Shown: positions 1 through 9,186 of the stretch, piece after piece
Position numbering within the stretch: position 1 is the stretch's first letter
How the letters are laid out: each line of letters opens with the position of its first letter
Translations under genes and position numbers: made by a program
Assembly: GCA_050018415.1 (NCBI GenBank)
Contig: JBEKAB010000005.1
Location: 103,606-167,605, forward strand
Length of the DNA stretch: 64,000 nucleotides
Reading direction: 5' to 3'
Source of the DNA: UBA1161 sp002311745
Lineage (GTDB): Bacteria > Planctomycetota > Phycisphaerae > Tepidisphaerales > Tepidisphaeraceae
Notes under the pieces: model-generated
Seen by the model: only the letters and a program-made list of their open reading frames with translations
Databases searched by the model: none
What the model was told of the DNA's origin: nothing

Positions 1-2180
1 CGTCCATCCACATTGCCACGCTGACCGATCGCACCACGACCATCCGCGCTTCCGTCTTTGACGTGCAGTGGGAACTCGTACTGGTCGTGGCGCTGGTGGT
101 GATGGTGATTTTTTTGTTTTTGCGGAACCTCTCGGCGACCACGATCCCCAGCGTGGCCGTGCCCCTGTCCATCGTGGGCACCTTCGGCGTGATGTACCTG
201 CTGGGCTACAGCCTCAACAACCTGACCCTGATGGCGCTGACCATCTCCACGGGATTCGTCGTCGACGATGCGATCGTCATGATCGAGAACATCATCCGCT
301 ACGTTGAAGCCGGCGAGTCGCCCCTGACCGCGGCGCTCAAAGGCTCCGAGCAGATCGGATTCACCATCATCTCGCTGAGCGTGTCGCTGATTGCGGCGCT
401 GATTCCGCTGCTGTTCATGGGCGAAATCGTCGGCCGGCTCTTCCGGGAATTCGCCGTGACGCTGAGCGTGACCATCGTGGTCTCGGCTTTCGTGTCGCTG
501 ACGCTGACGCCCATGATGTGCGCCCGGATTCTGCGGCACCGGACGCCGTCGCAGCACAGCCGGCTCTACCGCGCCTCGGAAAAAATCTTCACCAACGTGA
601 TCGGCTTCTACGGCCGCACGCTGCGCTGGGTGCTGGGACATCAGACCGAGACGCTGCTGGTGGCGGTGGCCACACTGATCTTGACGGTCTGGCTGTTCAT
701 CATCATCCCCAAGGGCTTTTTCCCGGTGCAGGACACCGGCGTCATCCAGGGCATCTCCGATGCGCCCCAGAGCATTTCCTTTGACGCGATGGCGCAGCGC
801 CAGCAGGCCCTGGCCAAGGCCATCCTGGCCGATCCGGCGGTGGAAAGTCTTTCCTCGTTCATCGGAGTGGACGGGACCAACACCACGCTCAACAGTGGCC
901 GCATTCAGATCAATCTCAAGCCGCTGGACGTGCGCAAGATCAGCGCCAGCGAGGTGATCCAGCGATTGCAGCCGCGGCTGGCCGCGGTCGACGGCATCAC
1001 GTTGTACATGCAGCCGGTGCAGGACCTGACCGTGGAGGACCGCGTCAGCCGCACGCAGTACCAGTACACCCTCGAGGACCCGGATTCCAAGGAGCTGGCG
1101 GTGTGGGCGCCGCTGCTGGTGAAGAAATTGGCGACGATGCCGCAGCTTAGCGACGTCGCCAGCGATGAGCAGAACCAGGGCCTGTGGACGACGCTGGTGA
1201 TCGACCGCGATAAGGCCTCGCGGCTGAACATCGCCACGCAGACGATCGACGACACGCTGTACGACGCGTTTGGCCAGCGACTGGTCTCCACCATGTTCAC
1301 GCAGCTCAATCAGTATCACGTGGTGCTCGAAGTTGAACCCAAGTTTGGGCGCAATCCCAAGGACCTGGATCACATTTACGTGCGTTCCGCCGGCGGCTCG
1401 ACCGTGCCGCTGAGCGCCTTTACGCGCATCGAGCAGTCCACCGCGCCGCTGGCGGTCAATCGCCAGGGCCAGTTTTCCGCGGTGACGATCTCCTTCAATC
1501 TCGCCCCGAACGTGTCGCTGGGCGAGGCGGTGGCGGCCATCGACAAGGCCGAGCAGGAACTGAACATGCCCGCCAGCATCGACGTGTCCTTCCAGGGCAC
1601 GGCTCAGGCGTTCCGTGCGTCGCTGGTCAACGAGTGGTGGTTGATCCTGGCGGCGCTGGCGACGGTCTACATCGTCCTGGGCGTGCTGTACGAAAGCTAC
1701 ATTCACCCCATCACCATTCTCTCGACGCTGCCCTCGGCGGGCGTGGGAGCGGTCCTGGCGCTGCTGGTTTGCCGCAGCGACTTCGACGTCATCGCCCTGA
1801 TCGGGATCATTTTGCTCATCGGCATCGTCAAGAAGAACGCGATCATGATGATCGACTTCGCCCTGGATGCCGAGCGGCGGGAGGGCAAGCCGCCGACCGA
1901 GGCGATTTTCCAGGCGTGCTTGCTGCGCTTCCGCCCGATCATGATGACGACGATGGCGGCGCTGCTGGCCGGGTTGCCGCTGGCGCTGGGCCGCGGCGTG
2001 GGTTCGGAGCTGCGCCGGCCCCTGGGCATCTCCATCGTCGGCGGGCTCATCTTCAGCCAGATTTTGACGCTTTACACCACGCCCGTGATCTACCTGTGGT
2101 TTGACCGGCTGGCGCAGCGCCTGGGTCGCGCCGTGTCCCACGGGGCGGGCACTGACACCTTGAGCCCGGAGTCGGCGTGA
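1..2180 (+). CDS. RND efflux permease subunit, 5' end outside window
   Basis: Inner-membrane proton-driven RND (AcrB/MdtB-type, HAE1) drug or metabolite exporter. The open frame enters at base 3 with the family sequence DRTTTIRASV just before the first visible membrane helix, so about 330 N-terminal residues lie upstream. TM4 carries the proton-relay aspartate pair (GFVVDDAIVMIEN) and TM10 the lysine motif (IGIVKKNAIMMIDFA). The periplasmic loop between them is complete. Its stop overlaps the GTG start of the next RND gene by four bases, so the two are translationally coupled, as in MdtB/MdtC heteromeric pumps. The adaptor (MdtA-like) gene is expected further upstream. Substrate cannot be told from sequence. 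Confidence 0.93.
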   Translation, partial: SIHIATLTDRTTTIRASVFDVQWELVLVVALVVMVIFLFLRNLSATTIPSVAVPLSIVGTFGVMYLLGYSLNNLTLMALTISTGFVVDDAIVMIENIIRYVEAGESPLTAALKGSEQIGFTIISLSVSLIAALIPLLFMGEIVGRLFREFAVTLSVTIVVSAFVSLTLTPMMCARILRHRTPSQHSRLYRASEKIFTNVIGFYGRTLRWVLGHQTETLLVAVATLILTVWLFIIIPKGFFPVQDTGVIQGISDAPQSISFDAMAQRQQALAKAILADPAVESLSSFIGVDGTNTTLNSGRIQINLKPLDVRKISASEVIQRLQPRLAAVDGITLYMQPVQDLTVEDRVSRTQYQYTLEDPDSKELAVWAPLLVKKLATMPQLSDVASDEQNQGLWTTLVIDRDKASRLNIATQTIDDTLYDAFGQRLVSTMFTQLNQYHVVLEVEPKFGRNPKDLDHIYVRSAGGSTVPLSAFTRIEQSTAPLAVNRQGQFSAVTISFNLAPNVSLGEAVAAIDKAEQELNMPASIDVSFQGTAQAFRASLVNEWWLILAALATVYIVLGVLYESYIHPITILSTLPSAGVGAVLALLVCRSDFDVIALIGIILLIGIVKKNAIMMIDFALDAERREGKPPTEAIFQACLLRFRPIMMTTMAALLAGLPLALGRGVGSELRRPLGISIVGGLIFSQILTLYTTPVIYLWFDRLAQRLGRAVSHGAGTDTLSPESA

Positions 2181-5100
2181 ATTTTTCCTGGATATTTATT
2201 CACCGGCCGGTGGGCACCACGCTGCTGACGATCGCCATCGCCCTGTCGGGGGCGTTGGCGTACCAGTTCCTGCCCGTTTCGCCTCTGCCGCAGGTGGATT
2301 ATCCGGTGGTCTCGGTCAACGCCAGCCTTCCGGGCGCCAGCCCGGAGATCATGGCCTCGGCGGTGGCCACGCCCCTGGAGCGGCAATTCGGGCGCATCGC
2401 CGGCATCAATGAAATGACCTCCAGCAGCCAGCTTGGCCAAACGTCCATCACCATGCAGTTCGACTTAAGCCGCAACATCGACGCCGCCGCGCGGGACGTG
2501 CAGGCGGCGATCAACGCGGCTCGCGGCCAATTGCCGAGCAATTTGCCGGGCAACCCCACCTATCGCAAGGTGAATCCTGCCGAAGCTCCCATCCTGATCC
2601 TGGCGCTAACCTCGGACGTTTACAGCCGGGGGCGGATGTACGACGCGGCTTCATCCGTGCTGGCGCAGAAGCTCTCGCAAGTCAAAGGCGTCGGGCAGAT
2701 CAACGTCGGCGGCGGCGCGTTGCCGGCGGTGCGCGTGGAAGTCAATCCCACCAAACTCAACACCGTCGGTCTGGGATTGGAAGACGTGCGAACCGCGTTG
2801 GGGAGCGCCAACGCCAATCTCCCCATCGGTTCGGTGGGCGACAGCCGATACGCTTGGACGCTGAAGGCGACCGATCAGTTGCTCAAGGCGAGCCAGTACC
2901 AACCGATGATCATTGCCTACCACAACGGCGTGGCCATCCGTCTGTCCGACGTCGCCGACGTCACCGATTCGGTCGAGAACATTCGCGCCGCGGGCACGGC
3001 GGATGGCAAGCCGGCCATCCTGATGGTCATCTCCCGCCAGCCTGGAGCCAACATCATCAGCACCGCCGACGCCGTCCTTAATCTGATGCCCGTGCTCCAG
3101 GCCGAAATCCCGGCGGGAATGAAATTGTCGGTGGTGATGGACCGCACCACCACCATCCGCGCTTCCGTGCACGATACGCAACTCACGCTTTTGATCTCCA
3201 TGGTGCTGGTCGTGCTCGTGGTTTTTTTCTTCCTGCGGGATTTGCGCACCACGTTCATTCCCAGCGTGGCCGTGCCCGTGTCCCTTATCGGCACCTTCGG
3301 CGTGATGTACCTGGCGGGCTACAGCGTGGATACCCTTTCGCTGATGGCCCTGGCCGTCGCCACGGGCTTCGTCGTGGATGATGCCATCGTGGTCATCGAG
3401 AACATCACGCGCCACATCGAGCAGGGGATTGCGCCCATGCAGGCGGCGCTGCTGGGAGCGCGCGAGATCGGCTTTACCGTGCTGTCCATGAGCACTTCGC
3501 TGGTGGCGGTGTTCATCCCGGTCCTGCTGATGGGGGGGCTGGTGGGGCGGCTGTTCCGCGAGTTCGCGGTGGTGTTGTCCGTGGCCATCGGCGTCTCGCT
3601 GATCGTGTCGCTGACGACCACGCCCATGCTCTGCGCGCTGATGCTACGCCCCCGCGAACGCCAGCACCACGGCCGAATCTACAAGACCAGCCAGCGCATG
3701 TTCGATCACCTGCTGGGCGGATACAAAACCGCGCTGTCGCTCGCCTTGCGCCATCCGCTGGTCATGATCATCGTGACCCTGGCCACCGTGGTCTTCACCT
3801 TTTACCTGTACGTCGTCGTGCCCAAGGGGTTTTTCCCGCAACAGGATACCGGCCGGCTTAACGGCAACATCCAGGCCGACCAGCACACCAGCTATCAGGC
3901 GATGCAGCGGTTGATGGGCCAGTTCGTGGACGGCGTGCGGCAGGACCCGGCCGTGCAAGACGTCGTCGCCTTCGTCGGCGGCGGTCTCACCAACCGCGGG
4001 TTCATGTTCGTCACCCTCAAGCCCATCGGCAGCCAACGCCGCGAAACCGCCGACCAGGTGGTCAACCGCCTGCGCGGCAAACTCGCCCACATCCCCGGCG
4101 CCACCCTTTACTTGGTTCCCTTCCAGGACGTTCGCGTCGGCGGACGCAGCAGCAATGCCCAGTTCCAATACACCCTCCGGGGCGACAACCTCAAGGACCT
4201 GACCACCTTTGCGCCACGGCTTCTGCAAAAAGTCCGCACCCTCCCCGGCCTCGCCGACGTCAACAGCGATCAACAGGATGCCGGCTTGGAGGCCTCCCTC
4301 ACCTACGACCGCGCCACCGCCGCGCGACTGGGCATCACGCCCCAAACCATCGACAACGTCCTCTACGACGCCTTCGGCCAACGCCAGGTCTCCACCATGT
4401 ACTACCAGCTCAACCAGTACCACGTGGTCATGGAAGTGCAGCCCAGCTTCTGGCAAAACGCCGACGGACTGAAATACATCTACATCCCCGGACCCAACGA
4501 CGCCCAGATTCCGCTCAGCACCATCGCCCACTACGCGCCCGACAGCACCGCCCTGTCGGTCAATCACCAAGGCCAGTTCCCCGCGGTCACGATTTCCTTC
4601 AACCTGCTGCCCGGCGTGTCCCTGGGCCAGGCGGCCGACGAGATCGACGCCGCCCAGCGCGAGATCGGCCTGCCGCCGACCGTCCGCGGCCAATTCGCCG
4701 GCACCGCACAGGTCTTCCAGGACTCCCTGGCCAGCCAGCCGTACCTCATCATTGCCGCCATCATCGCCGTCTACATCGTCCTGGGTATGCTCTACGAAAG
4801 CCTGGTGCACCCCGTCACCATCCTCTCCACGCTCCCCTCGGCCGGAGTGGGGGCGCTGTTGGCCCTGATCGTCTGTCACACGCAGTTGGACCTGGTCGGT
4901 CTGATCGGGATCATCCTGCTCATCGGCATCGTCAAGAAGAACGCGATCATGATGATCGACTTTGCCCTGGACCAGGAACGCACCAACAACAAGTCGCCGC
5001 GCGATGCCATTTACGAGGCGTGCGTGCTGCGTTTCCGCCCGATCATGATGACCACGATGGCCGCCCTGTTCGGCGGCCTACCCTTGGCCCTGGCCCGCGG

Positions 5101-5284
5101 CACCGGCGCCGAACTTCGCCGACCCCTAGGCATCGCCATCGTCGGCGGCCTGGTCCTCAGCCAAATGCTCACCCTGTTCACCACCCCGATCGTCTACTTG
5201 TACTTGGACCGCTTCCGCCTCTGGAGCAAGCGCGCCGTGCGCCGCGCCATCTTCGGCGTCCCAACACCAGCAACTAGCAACTAG
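2177..5284 (+). CDS. RND efflux permease subunit (MdtC-like)
   Basis: Full-length RND pump protein of 1035 residues, the usual size for the HAE1 family. It starts with GTG inside the stop of the preceding subunit (GTGA overlap). The N-terminal helix reads FIHRPVGTTLLTIAIALSG. TM4 has GFVVDDAIVVIEN with both proton-relay aspartates and TM10 has IGIVKKNAIMMIDFA with the lysine. It is clearly a paralogue of the upstream gene, and two different adjacent permeases point to a heterotrimeric pump like MdtBC. The last codons (PATSN) and the stop fall inside a heptamer repeat array, so the C-terminal tail was probably rewritten by that repeat. Confidence 0.95.
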   Translation: MNFSWIFIHRPVGTTLLTIAIALSGALAYQFLPVSPLPQVDYPVVSVNASLPGASPEIMASAVATPLERQFGRIAGINEMTSSSQLGQTSITMQFDLSRNIDAAARDVQAAINAARGQLPSNLPGNPTYRKVNPAEAPILILALTSDVYSRGRMYDAASSVLAQKLSQVKGVGQINVGGGALPAVRVEVNPTKLNTVGLGLEDVRTALGSANANLPIGSVGDSRYAWTLKATDQLLKASQYQPMIIAYHNGVAIRLSDVADVTDSVENIRAAGTADGKPAILMVISRQPGANIISTADAVLNLMPVLQAEIPAGMKLSVVMDRTTTIRASVHDTQLTLLISMVLVVLVVFFFLRDLRTTFIPSVAVPVSLIGTFGVMYLAGYSVDTLSLMALAVATGFVVDDAIVVIENITRHIEQGIAPMQAALLGAREIGFTVLSMSTSLVAVFIPVLLMGGLVGRLFREFAVVLSVAIGVSLIVSLTTTPMLCALMLRPRERQHHGRIYKTSQRMFDHLLGGYKTALSLALRHPLVMIIVTLATVVFTFYLYVVVPKGFFPQQDTGRLNGNIQADQHTSYQAMQRLMGQFVDGVRQDPAVQDVVAFVGGGLTNRGFMFVTLKPIGSQRRETADQVVNRLRGKLAHIPGATLYLVPFQDVRVGGRSSNAQFQYTLRGDNLKDLTTFAPRLLQKVRTLPGLADVNSDQQDAGLEASLTYDRATAARLGITPQTIDNVLYDAFGQRQVSTMYYQLNQYHVVMEVQPSFWQNADGLKYIYIPGPNDAQIPLSTIAHYAPDSTALSVNHQGQFPAVTISFNLLPGVSLGQAADEIDAAQREIGLPPTVRGQFAGTAQVFQDSLASQPYLIIAAIIAVYIVLGMLYESLVHPVTILSTLPSAGVGALLALIVCHTQLDLVGLIGIILLIGIVKKNAIMMIDFALDQERTNNKSPRDAIYEACVLRFRPIMMTTMAALFGGLPLALARGTGAELRRPLGIAIVGGLVLSQMLTLFTTPIVYLYLDRFRLWSKRAVRRAIFGVPTPATSN

Positions 5285-5296
5285 CAACCAGCAACT
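5266..5296. repeat. Heptamer tandem array, ACYAGCA units
   Basis: Four consecutive 7-base units (ACCAGCA, ACTAGCA, ACTAGCA, ACCAGCA) plus ACT. The array spans the stop codon of the RND gene. The reverse complement of the same unit occurs at 42876-42906. Confidence 0.8.
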
Positions 5297-5307
5297 CTTT
5301 TGAGCGG

Positions 5308-5988
5308 ATGCACGCGACATTGCCGAATCACGCTTGCCCGTTTACCTTGCACGCCATGACCACCGAACGAGCGTTGCGCTTCGCTTTCTTTGCGTTGCTC
5401 GTGCTGATGGTATTGATTCGCAGCTACTTCGCATTCCGCGTGCGCCGAGCGGGCGAACGGCTCCTGCCGGATCGGGCCGCCCTCCAGCGAGAAGGGTGGG
5501 CGATATTTTCCATGCGCATCCTGCTCTTGGCCTCGGTGGCGCTGCTCATCTTCCATCCCACCTGGTTTCGGAAGCTTGTCTTCCCATTGCCCCCCTGGCT
5601 GCGCTGGGCGGCCTTCGCCTTGGGACTTGCCAGCTTGGTCCTCTTAGCTTGGACGCATGTGGAGCTTGGCAGGCTCTGGTCAGGCCAGTTGCAGCTTCGC
5701 CAGGGCCACCGGCTGGTGACTTGCGGACCCTACCGGCGGATACGGCACCCCATGTACACGGCCTTTTTTGGATGGGCGGCGAGCCTCGGTTTCGTGATCG
5801 CCAACTGGGCCCCCGTCCTCGTCGCGGCAGGGTTTGTGGCTTTTCTCGTGGCCCGGACTCCACGCGAAGAGCAGATGATGCTCGAGCGATTCGGCGATGA
5901 ATACCGCGATTACATGAACCGGACCGGCCGATTTTTCCCCCGTTGGCGAACTTCATCTCGGCCAGCCAAAATCAGCGGTGCGGCCTAA
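5308..5988 (+). CDS. Isoprenylcysteine carboxyl methyltransferase-family membrane protein
   Basis: Integral membrane methyltransferase of the ICMT/phospholipid-methyltransferase superfamily, 226 residues with about five hydrophobic helices. The C-terminal signature is clear: CGPYRRIRHPMYTAF, then a helix, then EEQMMLERFGDEYRDYM and a basic tail. In the family these segments bind S-adenosylmethionine and the acceptor carboxyl or amine. The real substrate in bacteria of this group is unknown. An ATG at 5356 (MTTERALR) is an equally plausible start because the first 16 residues look non-coding; neither start has a good Shine-Dalgarno site. It is not obviously co-transcribed with the RND genes beyond being in the same direction. 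Confidence 0.82.
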   Translation: MHATLPNHACPFTLHAMTTERALRFAFFALLVLMVLIRSYFAFRVRRAGERLLPDRAALQREGWAIFSMRILLLASVALLIFHPTWFRKLVFPLPPWLRWAAFALGLASLVLLAWTHVELGRLWSGQLQLRQGHRLVTCGPYRRIRHPMYTAFFGWAASLGFVIANWAPVLVAAGFVAFLVARTPREEQMMLERFGDEYRDYMNRTGRFFPRWRTSSRPAKISGAA

Positions 5989-6093
5989 CACTTCGCTGCC
6001 CCCGTGCGGATCGCGTGAGCAACCGCGCACCATTCTAAAGCTCAAGTCCCAAGAAGACGAAACAAGAAGGAGGTCCGCTTTTCAGAGATCAAT

Positions 6094-6489
6094 GTGAGCA
6101 ATCAACCTCCGCCATTGCCCCCGGTGCCACCCCCGTTTCCTTCCACACCACCGCCGTTGCCTCCGCCATATTGGCATCAACCCCCTCAGTGGCCCGCTAA
6201 GCCCAACATCGGCATGCAGGCGGCCAAGGCCTCTTGGCTGGCTCCGATCATCGCGGTCGCCTTGAATGTGTTCGTTCCCGCGGAAACCCGTCAGGAGAAG
6301 CTGACAAGGGGCCTGATTTCCCTTGGCATGTACATCCTCGGTCTGATCTTCGGCTTCATCGCGCTCGCGAGCATGCGTCGCTATGGTCGCGGGGGAATCT
6401 TAGTGCCCGCCCTCATCGGCGTCTGCGTCAACGGTGCCCTGGTGCTTATGTTCACGTTGGTCATCGTCCTCGCGCTCACCGTTCGATAA
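6094..6489 (+). CDS. Small proline-rich membrane protein
   Basis: 131 residues, GTG start. The first 35 residues are almost all proline with short PPLPP runs, followed by about three hydrophobic stretches (LAPIIAVALNVFV, GLISLGMYILGLIFGFIALAS, ILVPALIGVCVNGALVLMFT). The layout resembles DUF4190-like small membrane proteins with a proline-rich cytoplasmic tail, but I do not recognise a family with confidence. A strong AGGAGG lies at 6068-6073, about 20 bases before the GTG, which is further than usual; no closer in-frame start exists because an ATG at 6092 is immediately followed by a stop. Confidence 0.7.
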   Translation: MSNQPPPLPPVPPPFPSTPPPLPPPYWHQPPQWPAKPNIGMQAAKASWLAPIIAVALNVFVPAETRQEKLTRGLISLGMYILGLIFGFIALASMRRYGRGGILVPALIGVCVNGALVLMFTLVIVLALTVR

Positions 6490-6605
6490 TCCGCCGATCC
6501 GGCAATCCCACCGTCATCGGCCATTTGCGAGCCATACGAGCGATGCAAACGGACCCCGCCATGGTTTCGTTCGCTCGCCTGAAGATGCTCCGCCACCGCC
6601 ATTGA

Positions 6606-6627
6606 GCCGGCCGGTCCCCCGGCCGGC
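6606..6627. terminator. GC-rich hairpin between convergent genes
   Basis: Perfect 9-bp stem (GCCGGCCGG / CCGGCCGGC) with a TCCC loop between the ends of the convergent genes at 6094 and 6663. There is no T run, so it is at best a weak bidirectional terminator. Confidence 0.5.
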
Positions 6628-6662
6628 ATGCGCCTAGCCTGTTGCCGGCCGCCCGGCCGCGC

Positions 6663-9086
6663 CTACTTCCCGTGGTCGCGCTGCGAGTCCTTGGGCTGTT
6701 CCTTGGGTTGCTCCTTGGGTTGCTCCTTGGATTGCTCCTTGGGTTGCTCCTTGGGTTGCTCCTTGGGTTGCTCCTTGGGTTGCTCTTTCGGCTGCTCCTT
6801 CGGCTGTTCATGCTGGGCGGGGGCGCGCTGTTGGGCGTGCTCGCGGGCCTGGCGATCACGTTCCACTTGGTCCGTGCCCGATCCGCCGCCTTGGTCCTGC
6901 TTGGGATTCAAGATGGGCTTGCCTTCATACTGCTTCGGCGGGGCAGCCGGCTCGTGCGGCTGAACTTGTGGATGTTCCTGTTGAGGATGCTCCTGCTGTG
7001 GATGCTCCTGCTGTGGATGCTCCTGTTGCGGATGCTCGGGCTGATGCTGAACCGGTTGTTCCGGCTGATGTTCCACCGGATGCTCGGGCTGATGTTGGAC
7101 GGGATGCTCCGGTGCCGCGGGCGCGGGGGCCGGGCGCCATTGGTCGTGGTCGCGCGTCTCCCAGCCCTTGTCGGTATGCCGATAGATGTTGCCGTCACGG
7201 TCGGTGTAAATGTCCTGCTGGCGCAGGTCCGGATTGCCGCGCTCCTGCGCTCTTGGCGGCGGGGCGACTTCCCGCGGCGGCGCGATCGATTCGCGGTGCA
7301 CGTCCTGGCGACGCTCGTAGAGATCGCGCTGATACAGATCGGCCGAGGGCGTGGCGGGGCGGCGCTCTTCGGTCCGTGGGCGAGCGATGGGATGTTCATC
7401 GTGCCGCAGGAACGTCGGCCGGTATCCGCCATAGCCGAACCAACCGCCGCCGCGGACGAGAATTTTGGGCGAAGCCCCGACCCATCGTCCGCCGCCGCCG
7501 GTGGCCATGGCAAATCCGAATCCCCAGTGGCCGCTGTACGGGTCGTAGCGCGCGGCAAACCCGAACGTGGTCGGACGCGGAATGTAATAGTTGCCCACCC
7601 ACGAGCTGTAGCGATAGCCCGTGCCGTACATGACGACGCCGTGGTAGTAATACGACCCAACGTATCCCGGCAGGTAACCGCAGTAGACGACCTGTGGCGT
7701 ATAACCGTAGACGTAGACGAAGCGCACGGGATAGATCGGGCACGACGGCGGGATGCCATAGATTTCCACCGGCACGCGCGTGCAGAGTTGCCAGGGGCCG
7801 GTCGGTTGCGGGCAGAGGTACCACGCGCCGTTGTAGCAGCAGTAGTACATGCCGTTGGCCAGGACCACCGAGCAGGTCGTGTCGATCGCGTATTGGAGGT
7901 TGGTGCCTTCGATGGGCTGGAAATCCGGTGCGCCGTCGTACTCGACGGGCGGCTGTTCGAACTGATTGCGGTCCACCGCCGCGGTCTGCGGGATTTCGCT
8001 GTCGGCGGCCGCATCCGCCGCCTGCTGGGTGCCGGCCACGAACGCCAGCGCGTCCGCCTTGGGGCCATCCGGCGGAATGCGGGCAAAATCCGGCGGCAAC
8101 TGATCGGGCGCGACGAACGTCCACGGCCCATTGCGGCCGGGCGCGGTGTACCACCTGCCCGACAGCAGCACGTACGTCTGCTGCGTCCCGATGAGCAGGA
8201 ACATGTCGCTGTCCGTGTTGGCGACGTACAGCAGAGCGGTGCCCGGAATCGGCGTCATCTGCGGCGGACCATCCGTCCAGATCAGTTCCGTCGGCTCGAT
8301 GGCCGTGACGATCTCCAGGGCCTGCGCTTCGGCGTCCGGGATCGGCTGCTGCGGATCGGTGTAACCGCTTTGGTTGGCCAGGTCCGCCACGGGGGCCGGC
8401 ACCGAAGAGGCAAGCTGCCAGGGCCCCATCGCATCGTGCGATGCAAACCAGCGTCCGGCGCCTTTGAGCCAGTAGGTCCGCGTCGTCAAATCGAGCACGA
8501 CGAAAAACGGCGTGTTGATGGCGCGCACGATATTGGAATTGCTGGTTTCCACCATCCGCGGCGGGCCGTCGAATTGCACTTTCACCGCCGGATGCTCGCG
8601 GAAGATGATCTGCGGGGGGTCAAACTTCAGATCGGATTGCTCCGCCTGCTGCTTCTGCACGGTCTGGAGCATCGCCAGGAGCTGATCCAGCGAGAGCGTG
8701 GCCGGATGCGCCATCAGGGCCTGGCGCACCGTGGCGGCGACCGCCTGCTCGGTCGCCGGGTCGGAAGCTGGGAAAAGCACGCGCGTCACGTTCACGTCGA
8801 GGATCTGCACGGTGCGGCTGGCGCGGTCGGTGGCCACGCGACTTTGCAGCCACATCGCTCCATACGTCGGCTGCTGGCCTGCCGCGGCAATCGCCACCGC
8901 CGCTCGCGCCGACAGTTGATCGGCCGCGAAATTCTCCATTTGCGGCTGAAAGATCGTCACTTGTCGGCCATCGGGCATCTCCACCTGCAACGGCCACCGC
9001 GATGCGGCCTCCTGCCCGCGTGCCATGCCCGCCGCGCCCACCGCCCACATTGCCGCCAACGTCGCCGTCATGAAGTGTTTGAACAT
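6663..9086 (-). CDS. Secreted repeat-rich protein, 'carbohydrate-binding family V/XII'-like
   Basis: 807 residues. The chosen ATG at 9086 has AGGAG (complement of 9095-9099) eight bases upstream and starts a signal peptide (MFKHFMTATLAAMWAVGAAG); the open frame ten codons longer is unsupported. The folded part (about 25-560) ends in a Gly/Tyr/Trp-rich segment with repeated YY, GWY and WGFGFA motifs typical of proteins annotated carbohydrate-binding family V/XII. The C-terminal quarter is low complexity: PEHPVQHQ-type, then HPQQE, then nine or more KEQP units. It is predicted to be exported and flexible or surface-attached. The exact function is unknown; the name comes from family annotation and not from visible catalytic residues. 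Confidence 0.8.
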   Translation of the reverse strand: MFKHFMTATLAAMWAVGAAGMARGQEAASRWPLQVEMPDGRQVTIFQPQMENFAADQLSARAAVAIAAAGQQPTYGAMWLQSRVATDRASRTVQILDVNVTRVLFPASDPATEQAVAATVRQALMAHPATLSLDQLLAMLQTVQKQQAEQSDLKFDPPQIIFREHPAVKVQFDGPPRMVETSNSNIVRAINTPFFVVLDLTTRTYWLKGAGRWFASHDAMGPWQLASSVPAPVADLANQSGYTDPQQPIPDAEAQALEIVTAIEPTELIWTDGPPQMTPIPGTALLYVANTDSDMFLLIGTQQTYVLLSGRWYTAPGRNGPWTFVAPDQLPPDFARIPPDGPKADALAFVAGTQQAADAAADSEIPQTAAVDRNQFEQPPVEYDGAPDFQPIEGTNLQYAIDTTCSVVLANGMYYCCYNGAWYLCPQPTGPWQLCTRVPVEIYGIPPSCPIYPVRFVYVYGYTPQVVYCGYLPGYVGSYYYHGVVMYGTGYRYSSWVGNYYIPRPTTFGFAARYDPYSGHWGFGFAMATGGGGRWVGASPKILVRGGGWFGYGGYRPTFLRHDEHPIARPRTEERRPATPSADLYQRDLYERRQDVHRESIAPPREVAPPPRAQERGNPDLRQQDIYTDRDGNIYRHTDKGWETRDHDQWRPAPAPAAPEHPVQHQPEHPVEHQPEQPVQHQPEHPQQEHPQQEHPQQEHPQQEHPQVQPHEPAAPPKQYEGKPILNPKQDQGGGSGTDQVERDRQAREHAQQRAPAQHEQPKEQPKEQPKEQPKEQPKEQPKEQSKEQPKEQPKEQPKDSQRDHGK
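6689..6808. repeat. 12-bp tandem repeats encoding KEQP
   Basis: About ten near-identical 12-base units (CCTTGGGTTGCT on +) encode the charged KEQP tail on the minus strand. In-phase units of 12 bases keep all frames open, which also creates a spurious long plus-strand frame. Confidence 0.85.
6969..7110. repeat. 15-bp and 24-bp in-frame repeats (HPQQE, PEHPVQHQ)
   Basis: Two further repeat types in the same gene: 15-base units around 6971-7038 (HPQQE) and 24-base units around 7030-7110 (PEHPVQHQ variants). Confidence 0.8.
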
Positions 9087-9186
9087 GAAGTGATCTCCTG
9101 CTTGCATTCTAAGCACAGTGGCCGCACGGCGGAACTATCTGTATGACAATCGCCAGGCGCCATGGTTAAGTGGGTGCCGCATGGGG

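Noticed and set aside
6642..9146. 834-codon open frame on the plus strand antisense to the repeat protein
   Set aside because: Low-complexity 12-base repeats and high GC keep it open. Composition (LLGLLLG runs, Arg/His-rich) is unnatural, and the opposite strand has a signal peptide, SD site and family motifs.
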